10,482 nt of DNA from Alphaproteobacteria bacterium (GTDB taxonomy: Bacteria > Pseudomonadota > Alphaproteobacteria > RF32 > CAG-239), in NCBI GenBank assembly GCA_017546885.1, contig JAFYRQ010000022.1:1-10482 (forward strand). The letters run 5' to 3'. Under the pieces are notes generated by a model. That model did no database searches, was not told the DNA's origin, and was given only the letters and a program-made list of their open reading frames with translations. Position 1 is the stretch's first letter. Each line of letters opens with the position of its first letter. This document shows positions 7,519 to 10,482 of this stretch, in pieces. A program made the position numbers and the translations under genes.

Positions 7519-7616
7519 ACAAAACTTATATATTCACTATCCGCCAAATAAAAAGGTATGACTATGCAATTAGTATAGGTTAGGTTGAAAAATTATTCTC
7601 CGTAATTAAGTTTTGT
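7519..7616. promoter_or_regulatory. Shared TAAGTTTTGT motif facing both divergent aax genes
   Basis: ACAAAACTTA (7519-7528) and TAAGTTTTGT (7607-7616) are exact reverse complements. Read toward its own gene, each is TAAGTTTTGT followed by TTG (aaxA) or CTG (aaxB). The copies lie 25 bases before the aaxA ATG and 34 bases before the aaxB ATG. The equal orientation and similar distance suggest a common regulator site or a shared transcript-start element. TATAAG on the aaxA side could be part of a -10, but no good -35 pairs with it. The rest of the 157-base spacer shows no convincing promoter. Confidence 0.5.
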
Positions 7617-7650
7617 CTGTGTTCAAAAATTTTTAATAAGGAGAAAAAAT

Positions 7651-8235
7651 ATGACCGAAGGTGTTCGTTATCCTACTTTAGCTTTTCAAACCGGTGGCGC
7701 AGGACAGTCTGATGTTGGCATCCCTCCGCAACCGTTTGAAACCTTCTGTTATGACTCAGCTCTTTTACAAGCTAAAATCGAAAACTTTAATATTGTTCCG
7801 TACACCTCGGTTTTGCCAAAAGAATTATATGGCAACATTGTACCGGTTGATAAAGTTGTCAACCATTTCAAACATGGTGCGGTTTTAGAAGTTATTATGG
7901 CAGGAAACGGTGCAAGCCGTGACGAACATAAAGCTATTGCTACCGGTGTAGGAATTTGTTGGGGAAGAGATGAAAAAGGTGAGCTTATCGGAGGATGGGC
8001 AGCAGAATATGTAGAATATTTTGATACTTTTATCGATGACGATATTGCTCGTACACATTGCGAAATGTGGCTCAATAAATCATTAAATCATGAGCTGGAA
8101 ATCCGAGGTGTTACAAAACACTCCGAATTTCAACTCTTCCACAATTATGTAAACATAACCCAACAATTCGGTTATTGCTTAACCTGTTTAGGTTTCCTAA
8201 ACTTTGAGCATGCAGCCCCTGTAACGGTAGCATAA
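7651..8235 (+). CDS. aaxB: Pyruvoyl-dependent arginine decarboxylase, AaxB-type
   Basis: This 194-residue proenzyme converts L-arginine to agmatine and CO2, consuming a cytoplasmic proton. It belongs to the PvlArgDC family (PF01862) and looks especially like chlamydial AaxB in length and in the blocks [11 protein letters not shown] (6-16), [20 protein letters not shown] (25-44) and [12 protein letters not shown] (45-56). Chlamydial AaxB cleaves itself between Thr52 and Ser53, turning the Ser into the pyruvoyl cofactor; here the pair is also T52-S53. [10 protein letters not shown] (115-124) probably carries the catalytic acid, and [13 protein letters not shown] (157-169) is a conserved C-terminal block. 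There is no signal peptide, so it is cytoplasmic. AAGGAG (7638-7643) is seven bases before the ATG. It is followed 130 bases later by the exchanger gene, probably in one operon, and lies divergent to the porin gene. Confidence 0.95.
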   Translation: MTEGVRYPTLAFQTGGAGQSDVGIPPQPFETFCYDSALLQAKIENFNIVPYTSVLPKELYGNIVPVDKVVNHFKHGAVLEVIMAGNGASRDEHKAIATGVGICWGRDEKGELIGGWAAEYVEYFDTFIDDDIARTHCEMWLNKSLNHELEIRGVTKHSEFQLFHNYVNITQQFGYCLTCLGFLNFEHAAPVTVA

Positions 8236-8236
8236 T

Positions 8237-8343
8237 TTGGTTTCGATAGCAATTTTTGATATTTTCAAAAATTTTGAGAAACCAATGCCGAACGAGAGGC
8301 GGAACAATCTGTAAGGGTTGCTTCGCCTCCTTTCGTTAGCAAC
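8237..8343 (+). promoter_or_regulatory. Structured aaxB-aaxC intercistronic RNA element
   Basis: The first hairpin has an outer 8-bp stem TTGGTTTC/GAAACCAA (8237-8244 with 8278-8285). Inside it is a 9-bp stem AATTTTTGA/TCAAAAATT (8251-8259 with 8265-8273) with a five-base loop. The second has AACGA/TCGTT (8291-8295 with 8333-8337) and GAGGCG/CGCCTC (8296-8301 with 8324-8329), with a three-base bulge. GTTGCT (8317-8322), in the loop of the second, can also pair with AGCAAC (8338-8343). No T run follows, so it is not a normal terminator. It could stabilise the upstream message, mark a processing site or control aaxC expression. Confidence 0.5.
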
Positions 8344-8365
8344 ATCATTTTATGAGGATTATAAG

Positions 8366-9838
8366 ATGACTGATAACAATAAAGAAAATTTAAATAACAA
8401 AACTGCAGACAGTAGCGGATTAGGTGTTTTGGCCCTCGCCGCTATTGTGGTGAGTTCAATGATTGGCGGAGGAATATACTCTTTACCGCAAAACATGGCA
8501 GCAGGAGCATCGGTCGGTGCCGTAATATTATCTTGGGCAATTACCGGTTTCGGAGTATATTTTATCGCTAATACATTTCGCATTTTATCTGCGGCAAAAC
8601 CGGATTTAACCGCCGGAATTTATATGTACAGCAGAGAAGGTTTCGGCCCTTATGTAGGTTTTACTATCGGTTGGTCATATTGGCTATGTCAAATATGCGG
8701 TAATGTCGGATATGCGGTTATTACGATGGATGCTCTAAATTATTTTTTCCCACCTTATTTTGCCGGGGGAAACAACCTTGCATCGATTATCGGCGGTTCA
8801 ATCCTGATTTGGGGATTTAATTTTTTGGTTTTGCGTGGCTTAAAACAAGCAACTCTGATTAATACCATCGGAACAATCGCTAAAATCGTTCCGTTGATTT
8901 TGTTTATTATAATCTCGATGTTTGTTTTTCATCTTGATAAATTCGAGTTTGATTTCTGGGGAGAAAACAGCAAACATTTAGGAGGTTTAAGTACACAAAT
9001 TAAAAGTACGATGCTTGTGACTTTGTGGGCATTTATCGGTATTGAAGGAGCCGTTGTTTTATCACAGCACGCAAAAAGTCCAAAAACGGTAGGAAGAGCA
9101 ACATTATTAGGATTTTTAGGTTGTTTGGGAATTTATATTTTACTTTCGGTTTTACCTTACGGCTTTATGTCACAAGCCGAGTTGGCCGATGTTGCAAATC
9201 CGTCAACTGCCGGAATATTAGAAAAAGTTGTCGGCAAATGGGGAGCATGGTTAATGAATATCGGATTGCTGATTTCAGTATTAACCAGCTGGTTGGCTTG
9301 GACTATGATTACGGCTCAAATTCCGCAAGCTGCCGCATCTAACGGAACCTTTCCAAAACAATTTGCAACCGAAAACAAATATGGTGCTCCATCTACATCA
9401 TTATGGATTACAAGTATTATGATGCAGTTGTTTATTCTGTTGGTATATTTCTCCAATAACGCTTGGAATACAATGTTAAGTATTACCGGAGTAATGGTTT
9501 TACCGGCATATTTTTCAAGCTGTGCTTATTTGTGGAAAATATGCGAAGACGGAGAATATCCGGTCGGCATTTATATCAAACGCTCGGTTGCTCTAATATC
9601 AGGAATTATCGGTTCAATTTATGCTTTGTGGCTTATTTATGCGGCAGGATTGAACTATCTGTTGATGGCCGTAATATTTATGGCTGCCGGAATACCGGTT
9701 TTCGTATGGGCTCGCAAACAATCTTCTCCTAAAGAAAAAGCATTTACCGTCGGAGAAGCGGCTCTCGCTTGCCTGTTGATTGTAATTGCATTATGGGCTA
9801 TTTATGCCTTTTCTCGAGGAATTGTTAATATCAGCTAA
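8366..9838 (+). CDS. aaxC: APC-superfamily arginine/agmatine exchanger, AaxC-type
   Basis: The ATG at 8366 is preferred over an in-frame TTG at 8318 because GAGG (8354-8357) stands eight bases before it and the extra 16 residues look unlike a protein start. The 490-residue inner-membrane protein has about 12 hydrophobic helices. The APC-family TM1 motif is MIGGGIYSLP (32-41), and the TM6 unwound region is WAFIGIEGAVVLS (221-233), comparable to the substrate-binding parts of AdiC. IPQAAASNGTFP (319-330) is typical of the basic amino acid/antiporter subgroup. Placement after a decarboxylase that makes agmatine supports arginine-in, agmatine-out exchange, as in chlamydial AaxC; another basic amino acid exchange cannot be ruled out from sequence. 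Together with aaxB it would give proton removal, and possibly arginine depletion of the surroundings. A strong terminator follows. Confidence 0.88.
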   Translation: MTDNNKENLNNKTADSSGLGVLALAAIVVSSMIGGGIYSLPQNMAAGASVGAVILSWAITGFGVYFIANTFRILSAAKPDLTAGIYMYSREGFGPYVGFTIGWSYWLCQICGNVGYAVITMDALNYFFPPYFAGGNNLASIIGGSILIWGFNFLVLRGLKQATLINTIGTIAKIVPLILFIIISMFVFHLDKFEFDFWGENSKHLGGLSTQIKSTMLVTLWAFIGIEGAVVLSQHAKSPKTVGRATLLGFLGCLGIYILLSVLPYGFMSQAELADVANPSTAGILEKVVGKWGAWLMNIGLLISVLTSWLAWTMITAQIPQAAASNGTFPKQFATENKYGAPSTSLWITSIMMQLFILLVYFSNNAWNTMLSITGVMVLPAYFSSCAYLWKICEDGEYPVGIYIKRSVALISGIIGSIYALWLIYAAGLNYLLMAVIFMAAGIPVFVWARKQSSPKEKAFTVGEAALACLLIVIALWAIYAFSRGIVNIS

Positions 9839-9843
9839 AAAAC

Positions 9844-9879
9844 AAAGGAGAAAGCTCTATGGCTTTCTCCTTTATTTTT
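9844..9879. terminator. Bidirectional rho-independent terminator between aaxC and the small minus-strand gene
   Basis: AAAGGAGAAAGC (9844-9855) pairs perfectly over 12 bp with GCTTTCTCCTTT (9862-9873) around a six-base loop. It is followed by ATTTTTG on the plus strand and, on the minus strand, by GTTTTTTAG. It starts six bases after the aaxC stop and lies 20 bases from the stop of the convergent gene, so it probably serves both. Confidence 0.9.
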
Positions 9880-9893
9880 GACGGATTCAAAAC

Positions 9894-10355
9894 TTACTTA
9901 ATGGTAAGTATTTCCAAATCTCTCTTGAGAACTCGACCATCGCCCCAGCTCTGCTGATAGTAATGAGCCGCCGCAAGTTCAAAAACATCGCAAAGAGTCA
10001 ATTCTCTCCTCATTCTGTTTTTCTTGTACTCAATACGACGAATGATTGCACGATACTTAAATCGATTTAAAATACCAGCCTTGTAGAACTCAAGATGTCG
10101 GTCGTAAATAACATCCGTTTTAACATCGTCTAACAGTCTGCGAAGGCGCGGCACATTGTGATTGAGCGGAACCATCTGCAGAAACAACTTGAAATCAAAA
10201 TCTTGATCACCTGCACAAACCTCTGCTTCACCCTCATTGAGTGCATTTAAGTTTCTGACGAGATAATCCTTCAAGTTCACGAGAAAACGTTGTCTGTCTT
10301 CAATACTCATAATGTCTGCGACATCACGAAAGCAACAAATTGTTCTATACATCAT
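9894..10355 (-). CDS. Unrecognised small basic protein
   Basis: The frame encodes 153 residues and I do not recognise the family. The protein is soluble-looking, with no signal peptide or membrane segment. It has a Cys pair at 7-8, an acidic patch EGEAEVCAGDQDFDF (41-55), and a strongly basic central part (about 98-118) with RFKYRAIIRRIEYKKNRMRR, followed by a likely helix and WGDGRVLKRD (137-146). Such charge distribution suits a nucleic-acid-binding or partner-binding protein, but no motif proves it. Support for a real gene is a consensus promoter about 20 bases upstream and a shared terminator just past its stop. Two adjacent ATGs (10355, 10352) are possible, and neither has a clear Shine-Dalgarno; M16 (10310) also lacks one. 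The transcript would have a very short leader. Confidence 0.65.
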   Translation of the reverse strand: MMYRTICCFRDVADIMSIEDRQRFLVNLKDYLVRNLNALNEGEAEVCAGDQDFDFKLFLQMVPLNHNVPRLRRLLDDVKTDVIYDRHLEFYKAGILNRFKYRAIIRRIEYKKNRMRRELTLCDVFELAAAHYYQQSWGDGRVLKRDLEILTIK

Positions 10356-10382
10356 ATCTATAAAAATTTAGTCTATGGAAAC

Positions 10383-10411
10383 AATTTAACATTGTAGACA
10401 AAATTTGTCAA
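10383..10411 (-). promoter_or_regulatory. Promoter with palindromic operator candidate
   Basis: On the minus strand, a perfect TTGACA (10406-10411) is followed by a 17-base spacer and TAAATT (10383-10388, four of six). Transcription would begin near 10376, about 20 bases before the gene start. GACAAA-A-TTTGTC (10397-10409) is a perfect 13-base palindrome overlapping the -35 and the start of the spacer, where a repressor would block RNA polymerase. Confidence 0.6.
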
Positions 10412-10412
10412 A

Positions 10413-10446
10413 TAAAAAATGGCGAAGAATTATTATTCCTCGCCAT
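10413..10446 (-). terminator. Terminator of a gene lying off the right edge
   Basis: ATGGCGA (10419-10425) pairs with TCGCCAT (10440-10446), and GAAT (10427-10430) with ATTC (10435-10438), around a TATT loop with one mismatch. On the minus strand a T6 run follows directly. A minus-strand frame reading VHRLD then TAG (10482-10465) just before it could be the tail of the gene it terminates. The plus-strand side also has a T5 stretch (10451-10455), so it may work in both directions. Confidence 0.65.
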
Positions 10447-10482
10447 AAAGTTTTTAATAAAAAACTAGTCCAACCGGTGAAC

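Noticed and set aside
7749..8075. A 108-codon minus-strand open frame.
   Set aside because: It is antisense to aaxB, whose family match is strong; the Ser/Thr/Pro-rich product is typical of a shadow frame.
8291..8343. A full pseudoknot using the complete 11-bp stem plus the 8317-8322/8338-8343 pairing.
   Set aside because: No bases remain to span the 11-bp stem between 8337 and 8338, so only the version with the inner six pairs is sterically reasonable.
8318..8365. A TTG start that would lengthen the exchanger by 16 residues.
   Set aside because: The ATG at 8366 has GAGG eight bases before it, and the extra stretch overlaps the structured RNA and resembles no APC N-terminus.
10465..10482. 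A possible C-terminal tail (VHRLD then stop) of a minus-strand gene.
   Set aside because: Only five codons are visible, so the frame cannot be tested; mentioned only in support of the neighbouring terminator.

Overview
The window comes from an AT-rich, Gram-negative bacterium. The evidence is a lipoprotein signal, an OprB-type outer-membrane porin and an exported beta-helix adhesin. The gene set suits a host-associated proteobacterium, perhaps an uncultured gut alphaproteobacterium, but that placement is inference because no rRNA or other marker gene is present.

Left part (1-4981), all on the minus strand. Positions 1-1150 hold the first 383 codons of a large exported protein whose 35-39-residue repeats each carry FIGN and GGAI(Y/S/C)N, the FxxN/GGAI pair known from chlamydial Pmp autotransporters; the gene runs off the left edge. 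A hairpin terminator (1216-1244) separates it from a four-gene operon read 4981 to 1263. The order is a DTG-motif (retropepsin-like, PF05618) lipoprotein, a membrane protein with an inactive transglutaminase-like domain and seven C-terminal helices, a RimK-related ATP-grasp ligase, and a cytoplasmic cyclophilin. The first three form a recognisable but poorly understood envelope module.

Middle (4982-6262). A divergent intergenic region carries a strong forward promoter (5080-5108) for a secreted protein that looks like a papain-fold (CHAP or NlpC/P60-like) cysteine hydrolase.

Right part (6285-9838). This is an aaxABC-like arginine/agmatine system, best known from Chlamydia: an OprB-family porin (aaxA, minus strand), a pyruvoyl-dependent arginine decarboxylase (aaxB) and an APC-family arginine/agmatine exchanger (aaxC). 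Arginine would enter through the porin and the exchanger and be decarboxylated in the cytoplasm with consumption of a proton; agmatine would leave through the exchanger. The divergent aaxA-aaxB spacer has the same 10-base motif facing each gene. The aaxB-aaxC spacer can form strong RNA secondary structure. A good bidirectional terminator (9844-9879) closes the unit.

Right edge (9894-10482). A small unrecognised basic protein gene on the minus strand has a consensus promoter overlapped by a perfect palindrome, and behind it lies a terminator for a gene off the right edge. No tRNA, rRNA, insertion sequence or CRISPR array was seen, and no gap between genes exceeds 300 bases.
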